Shown piece after piece: positions 29,724 to 38,921 of a stretch of 64,000 bases of DNA (its first letter is position 1; each line of letters opens with the position of its first letter). Source of the DNA: Methylobacter sp. Its GTDB lineage: Bacteria; Pseudomonadota; Gammaproteobacteria; Methylococcales; Methylomonadaceae. Both the position numbers and the translations under genes were made by a program. The notes under the pieces are model-generated. The model was not told the DNA's origin, searched no databases, and was given only the letters and a program-made list of their open reading frames with translations. The DNA is taken from contig JAPLRU010000049.1 in NCBI GenBank assembly GCA_026399025.1, positions 166,900-230,899 of the forward strand, written 5' to 3'.

Positions 29724-30890
29724 ATGACAAACATCCAATACATCAATACCCCTGAGCAACTGGCAACGCTGTGCGAACAGATAAAAAAAGAATCCTGGCT
29801 GGCGCTGGACACCGAGTTTTTACGGGAAAAAACCTACTACCCCAAGTTTTGCCTGTTGCAAATAGCGACACCGGACTGGGTGGCCTGCGTTGACCCGATC
29901 GCATTGCCCTCGCTGGACAGCCTTTTTGAAGTTATTTACAGCCCATCGATTGTCAAAGTATTCCATTCCTGCCGCCAGGATTTGGAAATTTTTTATCAAC
30001 TCACCGGAAAAATACCCGAGCCGTTGTTCGATACTCAAATCGCCGCGCCGTTATTGGGTTTTCAGGAAAATCCGGGCTATGCGATGCTGGTTTCCAGCCT
30101 GTTAAACATCAATTTAAACAAGGCGCACACCCGAGCGGATTGGAGCAAGCGGCCGCTGATTGAGGCGGAAATTCAATACGCGGCGGACGATGTGATTTAT
30201 TTATGCAAGATCTATCAAATGATGTTGCAGAAATTAGCCGAACTGGGACGCGGCGAATGGTTGGAGCGCGACTTTGCCGAACTGACCAATCCGAGCCTTT
30301 ATGAAGTCAGGCCGGAGAAAGCGTGGTTGAAAATTAAAGGAAAAAACAAACTGACCGGTCGGCAATTATCGATTGTTCAAGCCTTGTCCGAATGGCGCGA
30401 AAAAACCGCGCAAGCCGAAGACCGTCCGAAAAGTTGGTTGTTGCGCGATGAATTGTTGTTCGACATCGCCAAGTTGCAACCGGAAACAGTCAGTGAACTC
30501 GCCAATGTGCGCGGCATTAATGAGCGCGCGGTTAATCGTTACGGCGCGGACTTGTGCCAATTAATTAGCGCTGCCAAGAATCGCGCGCCGATACCCTTGA
30601 ATGAAAAAGGCCGACCCGCAAAAAAAACGCAACAGCAAGAAGCGATACTGGATATTTTAACCGCACTGGTCAGGATTCGTGCTGAAGAAAACTCGTTAAA
30701 CCCGATCATTCTTGCGACGCGTAAGGACTTGGAAGTGTTGATGTTTAATGACGACGAAGAGTGCCCGCTGCTGCACGGTTGGCGTTTTAAAATGGCCGGA
30801 CAGGAATTGGTTGGATTATTAAAAGGAGAGTTTTTACTTGGCATTGAAGCCGACAAGTTGGCTATTATTGAACGTAAATCTCCGGCATAA
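29724..30890 (+). CDS. rnd: ribonuclease D
   Basis: A 388-residue 3'-5' exoribonuclease that trims tRNA precursors. DEDD-type exonuclease domain (1-180): Exo I LALDTEFLREKTYYP, Exo II VFHSCRQDLEIF, Exo III YAADDVIYLCKIY; then two HRDC-like helical domains (about 210-290 and 300-380). Start at ATG 29724, where the family N-terminus begins (IQYINTPEQLATLC); the frame to 29682 adds 14 unconserved residues. Length close to E. coli RNase D (375). Confidence 0.94.
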   Translation: MTNIQYINTPEQLATLCEQIKKESWLALDTEFLREKTYYPKFCLLQIATPDWVACVDPIALPSLDSLFEVIYSPSIVKVFHSCRQDLEIFYQLTGKIPEPLFDTQIAAPLLGFQENPGYAMLVSSLLNINLNKAHTRADWSKRPLIEAEIQYAADDVIYLCKIYQMMLQKLAELGRGEWLERDFAELTNPSLYEVRPEKAWLKIKGKNKLTGRQLSIVQALSEWREKTAQAEDRPKSWLLRDELLFDIAKLQPETVSELANVRGINERAVNRYGADLCQLISAAKNRAPIPLNEKGRPAKKTQQQEAILDILTALVRIRAEENSLNPIILATRKDLEVLMFNDDEECPLLHGWRFKMAGQELVGLLKGEFLLGIEADKLAIIERKSPA

Positions 30891-30994
30891 GCATTGCTGG
30901 CCCGCCTGTTACCGGACCTATGTCAGCGTAATTTCCGATTAGGAAATTAAAAAGTTCACCACGAAGGCACGAAGGGCACAAAGTTATAGGTTGT

Positions 30995-31349
30995 TATAGA
31001 GTCCAGAATTAATATGGCGACGCAACGTCCGAAAAGTTTGTTATCGTTCCCGCGCTCCGGAGACTGTGAAAGTATTATCAAAGTGAGTTTAAAAACCTAT
31101 TCACCACGAAGGCACGAAGATCACGAAGGAAAAATAATTGTTTAAACTCAATGTATTGAAAACTTCGTGTCCTTCGTGCCTTCGTGGTGAATGCTTTTGC
31201 TTTTGTTCTAAAACGAATACTTTCACAGTCTCTCCTGCGTGGGAATGCAGTGAGGGACGCTCCTGCGTCCCGTACCGCTGGAGCGGTACTTCGGCATTCC
31301 CACGCAGGAGCGCGGGAACGATGTCGCTTTATTCACTTCGGACTCTATA
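30995..31349. mobile_element. MITE-like element, copy 1 (355 bp)
   Basis: Ends are inverted: tatagagtccagaattaata on the left (30995) and ...ttcggactctata on the right (31349), with related gcgacg / tgtcgc just inside. A second inverted pair, ggagactgtgaaagtatt and aatactttcacagtctctcc, encloses a core holding two CACGAAG palindrome arms. No reading frame for a transposase. Copy 2 at 61166-61460 carries the core in the opposite orientation. Extra sequence at 31250-31315 includes the hairpin gtaccgctggagcggtac. The ends could include a TA target duplication. Confidence 0.8.
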
Positions 31350-31565
31350 TTCTTCGTGCCAGCGGCAACTGCTCCTGCGTTGCCCTACGCGTCCATGTCG
31401 ATTATGCCTTCGTAGTAAACATGCCGAATATCCCCCGTAATCCAGCAAAAATGCTCCACCGCCACTCCCTAATATTATGTATTAACACGCTAAGCTGATG
31501 CCAGCCGCGCCGGGTTGTCATATAATGCGCGTTTTAATTTTTTATCTTCCATAAGGAAAGTCAAT

Positions 31566-32129
31566 ATGAAGAAAATTACTTTATTTATTTCGGTGTTACT
31601 GGTCTTTTTTACCGCACTGGCCAACGCTCACGGCCCCGTGCGTCAAAAAGCCGAAGAGAAAATCACTATCGACGCGCCTGCGGCAAAAGTTTGGGATATT
31701 ATTAAGAACTATGGCGATATGTCCTGGCATCCAGGCATTATGAGCACCACCGTTAAAGGCGATAACACTAAAGGTGCGATCCGCGTTTTGACCTTAAAAG
31801 ACGGCGGCACTATTACCGAAGAATTAAAAAAGTATGACGACGCTAAAATGTCTTACGCTTATAAAATCACTGAAATGAGCTCTTCAAAAACCATCACTCA
31901 TGCCGGTGCTGAAGAAAAAGTCCCTGCGTTACCGGTTAACGATTACGCGGCAAGCATTGAATTAGCCGATAAAGGCGGTAAAACCGACGTTATCTGGAAA
32001 GCCGGTTACTACCGCGCTTACATGAACAACAACCCGCCGGAAGAAATGAACGAAGAAGCCGCCAATACCTCAGTCAAAGCCGTTTTGGAAACAGGGTTGA
32101 TCAATCTGAAAAAATTGGCTGAAAAATAA
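31566..32129 (+). CDS. exported SRPBCC protein, MxaD-like
   Basis: A 187-residue protein with an N-terminal signal peptide (MKKITLFISVLLVFFTALANA) and an SRPBCC/polyketide-cyclase fold (about 28-185, EKITIDAPAAKVWDIIKNYG, MSWHPGIMSTTVKGD). MxaD of methylotrophs is a periplasmic protein of this type, reported to help electron flow from methanol dehydrogenase to cytochrome cL. No mxa or xox genes are in the window, so the link is by similarity only. Start at ATG 31566 with AAGGAAAG just upstream. The YVTN beta-propeller gene follows after 10 bp. Confidence 0.82.
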   Translation: MKKITLFISVLLVFFTALANAHGPVRQKAEEKITIDAPAAKVWDIIKNYGDMSWHPGIMSTTVKGDNTKGAIRVLTLKDGGTITEELKKYDDAKMSYAYKITEMSSSKTITHAGAEEKVPALPVNDYAASIELADKGGKTDVIWKAGYYRAYMNNNPPEEMNEEAANTSVKAVLETGLINLKKLAEK

Positions 32130-32139
32130 GGTCCGGCGA

Positions 32140-33147
32140 GTGTTTCCACTGAACTGCAAAACGGTAGCGATTTATCTCGCTGCCGTCTTTTTATCCGCAC
32201 CGCTTGCGGCCCAGCCTTTTGCTTACAAGGACGTAAGCAAGGGGCCTGAGCTGGGAGCGGCAAGCTTTGCCTACATCAGCAATCAATTGGACGATAGCCT
32301 GTCCGTTATCGATACGGCAACAGGCAATGTCGTCGATACCATTACCGTGCCCGGCAAACCGGCCGGGGTTGCGGTTGCTCCTGACCGCAGCAAGGTTTAT
32401 GTCAGTACCCCGGAAGCCAAAGGCTTTGCCGTCATTGATGCCCAAAAACACGAAGTCATCGCCAAAGTAACGGTTAATGACGGCACCTTGGGCATTGCCG
32501 TAAGCCCCGACGGCAAACGGATTTATGTGGCGGACTGGTATAAAAACAATGTATCGGTGATCGATGCAAACAGTCTACAGATCGTTAGCACCATCGCTGT
32601 CGGCGAATCGCCGTCCGGCTTGGTGGTCAGTCCCGATAATCGTTGGTTATATGTCGCCAACCGGATTAGCAATTCGGTCTCCCGGATTGATTTGAAGACA
32701 CTGGCCGTTCAAAACACCGCACATGTTGGAACGCATCCGTTTGGACTCACTATCGATGCCCGAGGCGAGCGTATTTATGTGGTCAATGTGCAAAGCGACG
32801 ATGTAACGGTTGTTGAAACCGCGCGGATGAAGCCCCTTGCTACGGTCAAAGTCAATATGCTGCCTTATGCGGCAACGCTGGCGCTGAACGACAGCCGCCT
32901 GTTGGTGACCAATCAGGAAGACGGCTCGGTTTCTGTGATCGATACCGAAACCCTCAAAGAAATCGCCTTGATTAACGTGGGTGATAAACCCGAAGGCATC
33001 GGCACTCATGCCGATGACCGGCACGTTTACGTGGCTAACTGGTTTGACGGCACTGTTTCGGTAATCGACGCCAGAACCTTGAAAGTCACCCATACCATTA
33101 AAACCGGCGAAGGCAGCCGTGCATTCGGGCAATTTATGGCTAAATAA
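32140..33147 (+). CDS. exported YVTN-family beta-propeller protein
   Basis: A 335-residue protein with a signal peptide (about 1-24) and a seven-bladed propeller built from repeats of the form YVAN...(V)SVIDT.T..V..TI.VG..P.G: for instance YISNQLDDSLSVIDTATGN, VYVSTPEAKGFAVIDA, YVANRISNSVSRIDLKT and VYVANWFDGTVSVIDARTLK. Such proteins often neighbour PQQ-dependent dehydrogenase genes; here it is paired with the MxaD-like gene. GTG start at 32140, 10 bp after that gene, so the two are probably co-transcribed. Function unknown. Confidence 0.85.
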   Translation: MFPLNCKTVAIYLAAVFLSAPLAAQPFAYKDVSKGPELGAASFAYISNQLDDSLSVIDTATGNVVDTITVPGKPAGVAVAPDRSKVYVSTPEAKGFAVIDAQKHEVIAKVTVNDGTLGIAVSPDGKRIYVADWYKNNVSVIDANSLQIVSTIAVGESPSGLVVSPDNRWLYVANRISNSVSRIDLKTLAVQNTAHVGTHPFGLTIDARGERIYVVNVQSDDVTVVETARMKPLATVKVNMLPYAATLALNDSRLLVTNQEDGSVSVIDTETLKEIALINVGDKPEGIGTHADDRHVYVANWFDGTVSVIDARTLKVTHTIKTGEGSRAFGQFMAK

Positions 33148-33249
33148 ACCAGGGCGGACACGTTGTTGTCCGTCATTGATAACCGAAAGATCCCGATTTA
33201 TTTCGCATTGTTTTAATGCAAAACGCAGCACAAGCCCCACCTCACAAAA

Positions 33250-34635
33250 ATGCCGTCACCGAATCAACTTATCGCTCCTCTCCCTTATTTCACCGATAGC
33301 GCCGAACTGTTTTCTATTTGTGCGGATCAAGCTTGGGCTGTCTTTCTGGACAGCGGTTTTCCCCATAGCACTCAGGGGCGTTACGATATTATTGCGGCAA
33401 ATCCGGTGTGTACTTTGGTTACGCATGGCGGGATGACCGACATCACTCAGAACGGCGTGGCAATAAAATCAACTGAAAATCCGTTTGATCTGGTCAAGCA
33501 ACAGCTTGCCGCCTTTCCGTATCTCAATACCGGCAGTGATGGTTTACCGTTCAACGGCGGAGCCATCGGTTATTTCGCTTATGATTTAGCTCGTCGGCTG
33601 GAAGTTTTGCCGACTTATGCCGAAGACGCGGAACATATTGCCGAAATGGCGGTAGGGATTTACCGGTGGGCCGTTATTGTCGATCATCAGCTGCAAAAAA
33701 GTTACCTGATAGGGCATTGCGAACCGCAACACTGGCAAAATCTGATCCGGCAATTCAGCCGCTTACCGGCAAAACAAGATGAGCATGGGTTTAAAGTCAT
33801 CGGCGAGATAAAGCCCAATATGGACAAAGACGCCTATATTCGCGCCTTTAACCGGATCAAGCATTATCTTAAAGAAGGCGATTGTTACCAAGTGAATCTG
33901 GCCCAGCGCTTTGTGGCCGACTGCGAAGGCGATCCGTGGACAGCCTACCGAACTTTGCGCAAATTAAATGCGGCGCCCTTCAGCGCCTATCTTAATTTGC
34001 CCGAAGTGCGGATTTTAAGCTCATCCCCGGAACGGTTTTTAAAATTGACCGATGGCGCTGTCGAGACCAAGCCGATTAAAGGCACGAGGCCCAGAAAAGC
34101 GGATGACGCGGAAGATCGGCAACAAATAAAAAACCTGGAAGCCAGCAGCAAAGACCGGGCGGAAAACCTGATGATTGTCGACTTGTTGCGCAACGACATC
34201 AGTAAAACCTGCAAGACCGGTTCAGTCAAAGTGCCGACCTTATTCGATGTGGAAAGCTACGCCACGGTGCATCATTTAGTTAGTACCGTCACCGGTTTGC
34301 TGGCGGATAATCGGCACGCCCTGGATTTGTTAAAAAGCTGCTTTCCGGGCGGATCGATTACCGGCGCACCTAAAATTAGGGCCATGGAAATTATCGAAGA
34401 ACTCGAACCCAACCGGCGCGGGGTTTATTGCGGAGCTATCGGTTACATCGGCTTTAACGGCAATATGGATACCAATATCGCTATCAGAACACTGGTGCAT
34501 TCGGAACACAGCATTCGCTTTTGGGCGGGCGGCGGTATCGTCAACGATTCCGTTGCCGAAGAAGAATATCAGGAAAGTTTTGATAAAGCCGCGGCGCTGC
34601 TGGATTTATTGCAGCAATTTACGGTTAAGGCGTAA
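33250..34635 (+). CDS. pabB: aminodeoxychorismate synthase component I
   Basis: A 461-residue chorismate-binding enzyme that, with an amidotransferase (PabA), makes 4-amino-4-deoxychorismate for folate. C-terminal core: YLKEGDCYQVNLAQRF, SSPERFLKLTDGAVETKPIK followed by GTRPRK, and CFPGGSITGAPKIRAMEIIE with GVYCGAIGYIGFNG. The PIKGTRPR motif with Lys distinguishes PabB from anthranilate synthase TrpE. The N-terminal domain (1-180) is normal. No pabA or pabC is adjacent. Confidence 0.93.
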   Translation: MPSPNQLIAPLPYFTDSAELFSICADQAWAVFLDSGFPHSTQGRYDIIAANPVCTLVTHGGMTDITQNGVAIKSTENPFDLVKQQLAAFPYLNTGSDGLPFNGGAIGYFAYDLARRLEVLPTYAEDAEHIAEMAVGIYRWAVIVDHQLQKSYLIGHCEPQHWQNLIRQFSRLPAKQDEHGFKVIGEIKPNMDKDAYIRAFNRIKHYLKEGDCYQVNLAQRFVADCEGDPWTAYRTLRKLNAAPFSAYLNLPEVRILSSSPERFLKLTDGAVETKPIKGTRPRKADDAEDRQQIKNLEASSKDRAENLMIVDLLRNDISKTCKTGSVKVPTLFDVESYATVHHLVSTVTGLLADNRHALDLLKSCFPGGSITGAPKIRAMEIIEELEPNRRGVYCGAIGYIGFNGNMDTNIAIRTLVHSEHSIRFWAGGGIVNDSVAEEEYQESFDKAAALLDLLQQFTVKA

Positions 34636-35072
34636 AACTTAAATACAGCAAGAGCGGTGAGATAAGGAACGTAACAAATGGCTCTTCCGTATTCGCAGGG
34701 TATATGTAGCGTATGATATTTATTAGCCCTCAGCGCCGAACCGTCCCCAATTAGGGCATGAACATCGTAGGGAATTTGTTTCACCAGGCGGGCAATCAAT
34801 TCTGAAAGCTCTTCTGTAACTCTGGCTAATGGGGCAATGGCTTTTTTAGGTTGTTTCGCAAAAATACCCGTATGACCGGATTTTTATGTCTTCGACATCC
34901 CTAAGAGCGGCGCTAAAGACGATTACAGAACGGCTTTTTGTTTGGCAACACAGCATTTCCTTAACCGGGCACAGCTGCCGCTTGATTAATGCGTTCAAAA
35001 CGCGGGGTTAGGTAGGACTCTAATAGATTATTCAAGCGTCGCCTATTAGAGCCCGTTTGACAGCGATAATAG
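34636..35072. other. intergenic stretch with a possible gene fragment on the minus strand
   Basis: No complete gene. A minus-strand frame from about 34890 down to 34720 reads KSGHTGIFAKQPKKAIAPLA and SELIARLVKQIPYDVHALIG, which looks like real protein sequence but has no start of its own and runs into the 3' end of pabB. It may be the tail of a lost gene; I do not recognise the family. Confidence 0.3.
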
Positions 35073-35573
35073 TTATTTTAATACGCTAAACGTATAAACA
35101 TAGTCGTTGTATTTCATTGGCGCATGACAGGCGAAACATTCTTTGGCTTTCGCTTCTTCATGCATAACCAGCTTTCCGGCTTCCCAACGGCCGAAGCCCC
35201 AGCCTCCGGTGCCTGCGTATTTGGCACTGTCTTTAACCATCGCCTCGGCAGAGGCAAACTCACCCGGAATGATAGCCTGCGGCCAACTTGGATGCGTGCT
35301 TTCTTTCCACACGACTTTGGCTAAAATCGAACCGTCCGGCCAAGGCTTGGTTTGGTCTGCTCGTGCTGCCGCGATAGCGGTATCGTTAGCTAAGATAGCG
35401 CGCAAGGTTTTTTTATCTTCCCTGTGCGAGATACCTAACAAACGCCAATCTATGTATTCACCATGAACCGGTTTTGCCGCGCTTTCTATAGCGTTGGTTT
35501 CCGCCCATGCGCTTGTCGATAAACAAACAATAGCGAGGAACAACCCCAGTTTACGCTTATGCGATTTTTTCAT
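35073..35573 (-). CDS. cytochrome P460
   Basis: A 166-residue exported c-type haem protein. Signal peptide about 1-24; single haem motif C146-F-A-C149-H150 close to the C-terminus; GGWGFGRWEAGKL and WPDGSILAKVVWKES are typical of the P460 family. Cytochromes P460 of ammonia oxidisers and methanotrophs oxidise hydroxylamine (with NO in some cases) through a haem cross-linked to a Lys; which Lys would be used here cannot be decided by eye, and members lacking the cross-link are classed as cytochrome c'-beta. It would let a methanotroph detoxify hydroxylamine formed when methane monooxygenase acts on ammonia. Isolated gene with no partner nearby. Confidence 0.88.
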   Translation of the reverse strand: MKKSHKRKLGLFLAIVCLSTSAWAETNAIESAAKPVHGEYIDWRLLGISHREDKKTLRAILANDTAIAAARADQTKPWPDGSILAKVVWKESTHPSWPQAIIPGEFASAEAMVKDSAKYAGTGGWGFGRWEAGKLVMHEEAKAKECFACHAPMKYNDYVYTFSVLK

Positions 35574-35731
35574 ATGCCCTGCCTTTCAATAAGTTTTTAA
35601 AATTTGACCGTTAGTGCTCTAGCAGCCGCATGAATAAGTCGTTTGCAGCAATCAAAGCACCGGTGTTATACCATAATGAATAAAGGTTCCAACACTGCAA
35701 CTCTGCAAGTTTTTGGTATTTATCCATTTAC

Positions 35732-35822
35732 TTAGGAATGCGCATGAAATAACTTCGGCAATTGCCGAGAATATTGGAGGCGAAGAAGCAAATGCCCACG
35801 TTATTTCATGCACATTCCTTAA
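35732..35822. repeat. inverted repeat with a third arm at 36599
   Basis: Left arm ttaggaatgcgcatgaaata (35732) and right arm ttatttcatgcacattcctt (35801) pair with one mismatch. A further single arm, ttaggaatgtgcgcgaaata, lies at 36599-36618, so the arms bracket the DnaJ-Sel1 gene. Probably a small palindromic element plus a half copy; no coding content. Confidence 0.75.
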
Positions 35823-35868
35823 CCTGAATCTTTTAAACATTTGGCTACTCAGTGGAAAAATGCCGCTA

Positions 35869-36534
35869 TTATTTTTTTGCGCTGCCTTCTTCCGCCGCTC
35901 TTCGATACCAATAAGCCGCTTTGCTCTCATCCTGTGTAACGCCTTGGCCCATTTGATATTTAAGCGCCAAATTATATTGCGCATTGGCGTTGCCTTGTTC
36001 TGCGGCTTTGACATACCAGGAGACCGCTTGAACATAGTCTTGCGTTACATAGTGCCCCCGGTCATACATAACGCCTAAATTGAATTGGGCCTTTGCATGA
36101 CCTTGATCGGCTAATTGTCGATAAAGTGAAAAGGCTTCTTCATACCGGCCTCGGTCGTTCAACTCATAGGCCTGCTGGAACATAGCTTCGCTATTAGCGC
36201 TTGATGGCGGCGGCTGTTGCGTGTGCGGTTTTTGATCGGGCTGCGGCTGGGCGGTTTTATCCGTTGCATTGAACGGTGGTTTTTTGCTGTGGTGTTTAGC
36301 TTCAGCTTCTTGCTGGCGAATCCAGGCGTTATGTGCTTCGCGTTTAACCGGGTCGATTAATACGGCGTAGGACCTGTTGACCAGCTTTATGACTCTTTCA
36401 GCTTCTTCGCTGTTACCTTGGAATTTATCGGGATGAAAAGTCTGGCAGAGGGCTTTATAGGCCGCTTTGATAACAGTGACGGGGGCATCTCTTGTAACTT
36501 TTAAGTTGTCGTAATGAGTACGTACGTTGGCCAT
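35869..36534 (-). CDS. J-domain protein with Sel1 repeats
   Basis: A 221-residue protein. The N-terminal J domain (about 5-70) has an intact HPD in QTFHPDKFQGN and helix IV-like RSYAVLIDPVKREAHNAW. A polar Pro/Gln-rich linker (90-120) leads to three Sel1 repeats (125-220: YEEAFSLYRQLADQGHAKAQ, VQAVSWYVKAAEQGNANAQ, DESKAAYWYRRAAEEGSA). It presumably recruits DnaK through the J domain and a partner through Sel1. Start at 36534, matching the J domain; the frame is open to 36579. Confidence 0.85.
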   Translation of the reverse strand: MANVRTHYDNLKVTRDAPVTVIKAAYKALCQTFHPDKFQGNSEEAERVIKLVNRSYAVLIDPVKREAHNAWIRQQEAEAKHHSKKPPFNATDKTAQPQPDQKPHTQQPPPSSANSEAMFQQAYELNDRGRYEEAFSLYRQLADQGHAKAQFNLGVMYDRGHYVTQDYVQAVSWYVKAAEQGNANAQYNLALKYQMGQGVTQDESKAAYWYRRAAEEGSAKK

Positions 36535-36842
36535 AGAACTTGATTTTTTATTATTTACCGTGGACGAAAATCCCGACAATTATAACCGGTTCTGTCAAAT
36601 TAGGAATGTGCGCGAAATAACTTCAGCAACTGGATTAGGGGATTTCAACTATTGCATTACCTACTTCGTTTACTTGGCTATCCACATATAGCGGCAGCTT
36701 TAAATGGGTGGCAGGGAGCGCGGAATACCGCTCCAGCGGTACGGGACGCTGGAGCGTAATACTGTTGATGGACGAGGGATTCAAATAAGCTTTTTTCCTT
36801 AGTCTTTTGAACGTGAAAATCAGGTGGACTTGGCCCGCTTAT

Positions 36843-38435
36843 TTAACTGGGGCTGGCCGGCGTTACCTTCTGTTTGACATTTTCTATAATAGTACGATTA
36901 CTTGTCTGCGATTCCGAGTTAGGCGTATTAGATACCGCCGTAGGAGGCTGAATATTTACCGCTGACGGCAGCGGCGTTGCATTCGGCTTCGTATTATCCG
37001 CGGGCTTGTTCGGGTCTGCCGGTGGCGTACTGTTGGTGTTATTGGCCGGGTCTTTGTTGTTGCCGGCCGTTGATGAATAGACGGTCAGATCGCTGTTCGG
37101 TTTTATAGTGCCGGTATCGCCTGGGTTTATTACGGTGGCGTTTTGGCCGTTTTTAGAGACGACTTTACCGTCTCCGGAAATCATTTTAACCACCGTAACG
37201 ACCGGTGCGGCCGTGACTACAAACAGCGCTTTGGTGGCGGCCGGATCCGGAATCAGTGACGGGCCTTTAGGTTGTACAGCGTCCGGCGGTGTTGGCTTTA
37301 CCACCGGCGGCTTCGCTATTACAGCCGTCGGCGCGGCACCGCCTGCGGGTGCGGGGCCGGTAGGCGCCGGAGTGCCGGTCATTTGTAAGGTTGATCCCGC
37401 GGGTACTACGGCCTCGCTGGATTTCCCGTCAGCGTCGGTATATCGAGCAACGGAAACGCCTTGTAAGGTCCTATGATTAATATCGACTAAAGACGAAGAA
37501 GAGGGAGCTTTAGTTATTACGGTAAAAGTTTCCGTGCCTCTTATACCGATAGTGGCGACCGGCGTTTCCAAACTAAAGGCGTCATGGTCGTTTTTGCCGA
37601 TATTGCCGGATAGCGCTCTGAGTCCGCCCATCGCCAAGCGCAATAAAACCTGGTCTTTTTTACCGTTAACTTGATAATTATATTGCTTAATATCCATTTC
37701 ACTGTCGGGTTGCAGGGTGACTTTTTCACCATCGGGAAACACTAACAACGCCCAACTGTCTTTTTTACTATGGATCGAGTCGGCGTTATACACGGGGGTG
37801 CCAAGCGCCAAGGCGCGTTCTTTGGCGTCTTTATTGGCTCGATTGACAGCACTGACCTCGCCTTTAATCTCAACCACACGAGCCACTAAATTTTGCTCAA
37901 GTTTTACTACTTGTTGATTCCCTGTTGCTGTTGCTGCCGCTACCGCCGCTTCTTGATTCTTGTCGCAATTCTTTTCACAAATATCGACCGAAAACTCCGC
38001 TTTTTTGGATTCGGGTCTAACCGTGCCTGTCGGTGTCGTTATTTGGAAGTTTTCAGGATTTTCCTTGGCTATTTCACCGGTACTGGTGTTGATTTCGCCT
38101 TTATTCAACACTAATTGCGCCGTTTTTTTGGCGGATTGATCGTCGTAATGATCAATGCTGAAATCACTGTTCGGCCGCACAGTCACTTTGGCGCCGTCGG
38201 TAAACTCAATAATCACAAAACCGCTTTCAATGGTTTTAATGGTGTCGCCCTGAAAAATCTCCGTATTTTTGTCGAGAGTTCGAGGCGCGGATCCTGATAG
38301 TTGGGCAACGTTGTTGCCTTTGGCGAAACTGATATGGCCGACGACTGGAGGCCCCGCATAGACAGGCAAGGCGATAATGAGTAAGCCCAACAGTAAGCCG
38401 TAATGTTTAACAATTTGAGTGATTTCAGTAAGCAT
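36843..38435 (-). CDS. exported protein with two FecR-type domains
   Basis: A 530-residue protein: N-terminal signal/anchor (about 10-28, LLLGLLIIALPVYA), first FecR-like domain (30-160, QGDTIKTIESGFVIIEFTDG, VTVRPNSDFSID), second FecR-like domain (185-310, ADSIHSKKDSWALLVFPDGE, VTLQPDSEMDIKQYNYQVNG, ETPVATIGIRGTETFTV), then a low-complexity Pro/Ala/Thr tail (350-530) with another short FecR-like strand pair (KPNSDLTVYSS). FecR-domain proteins without a sigma factor next door are usually envelope proteins of unknown function. ICEKNCDK near 155 may form a disulfide. Stands alone. Confidence 0.8.
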   Translation of the reverse strand: MLTEITQIVKHYGLLLGLLIIALPVYAGPPVVGHISFAKGNNVAQLSGSAPRTLDKNTEIFQGDTIKTIESGFVIIEFTDGAKVTVRPNSDFSIDHYDDQSAKKTAQLVLNKGEINTSTGEIAKENPENFQITTPTGTVRPESKKAEFSVDICEKNCDKNQEAAVAAATATGNQQVVKLEQNLVARVVEIKGEVSAVNRANKDAKERALALGTPVYNADSIHSKKDSWALLVFPDGEKVTLQPDSEMDIKQYNYQVNGKKDQVLLRLAMGGLRALSGNIGKNDHDAFSLETPVATIGIRGTETFTVITKAPSSSSLVDINHRTLQGVSVARYTDADGKSSEAVVPAGSTLQMTGTPAPTGPAPAGGAAPTAVIAKPPVVKPTPPDAVQPKGPSLIPDPAATKALFVVTAAPVVTVVKMISGDGKVVSKNGQNATVINPGDTGTIKPNSDLTVYSSTAGNNKDPANNTNSTPPADPNKPADNTKPNATPLPSAVNIQPPTAVSNTPNSESQTSNRTIIENVKQKVTPASPS

Positions 38436-38921
38436 GGGTTTTTACTATAAAAATGGATAAGACATTGTTTATTGAGAAGTTAATGTTGTACCAACAAGCA
38501 CACTAAGAATTTAGTCAAGTCCGAAATTGTCTCAACCTTAGCATGAAAATCGGAATCCGTCACAGGAGTTTTTCGCATGAGTTTAAACTCAAAACAAGCA
38601 CTTAAAAATAGGTGCTCAGATTTTAATGTAAGGATCTCAAGGCAATATGCTTTCTTGTATTGGCAGAGGAGAGCTTGTATCGCGCGCCTATCATCAATAT
38701 CGCGCTTTTATGCCGGATATTTTGGGCTTTACCGACTCAGACCGTCGCACTGACTGTGCCGCGCCCATAAAAAAGCGAGCAAAATTTTCCAGGGTTCCGG
38801 GAAAAAGAGCGTTGAAAAGTTTCCACCCCAGATTGTTTAATGTCCGGTTTTTTGCCGGAGACTCCTGGAGTGTTAGAGCATGTTTTAAAAGTCCGTTAAT
38901 CAAGCCGCTTCAGCATCGGTG
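38436..38921. other. intergenic stretch before the HipH-like gene
   Basis: No supported gene. Frames on both strands between 38647 and 39060 lack any protein-like pattern. 38840-38870 contains a small hairpin (ccggttttttgccgg). Confidence 0.4.

Noticed and set aside
30957..31200. regularly spaced CACGAAG units as a CRISPR array
   Set aside because: Units are arms of palindromes with no unique spacers of constant length; no cas genes are present.
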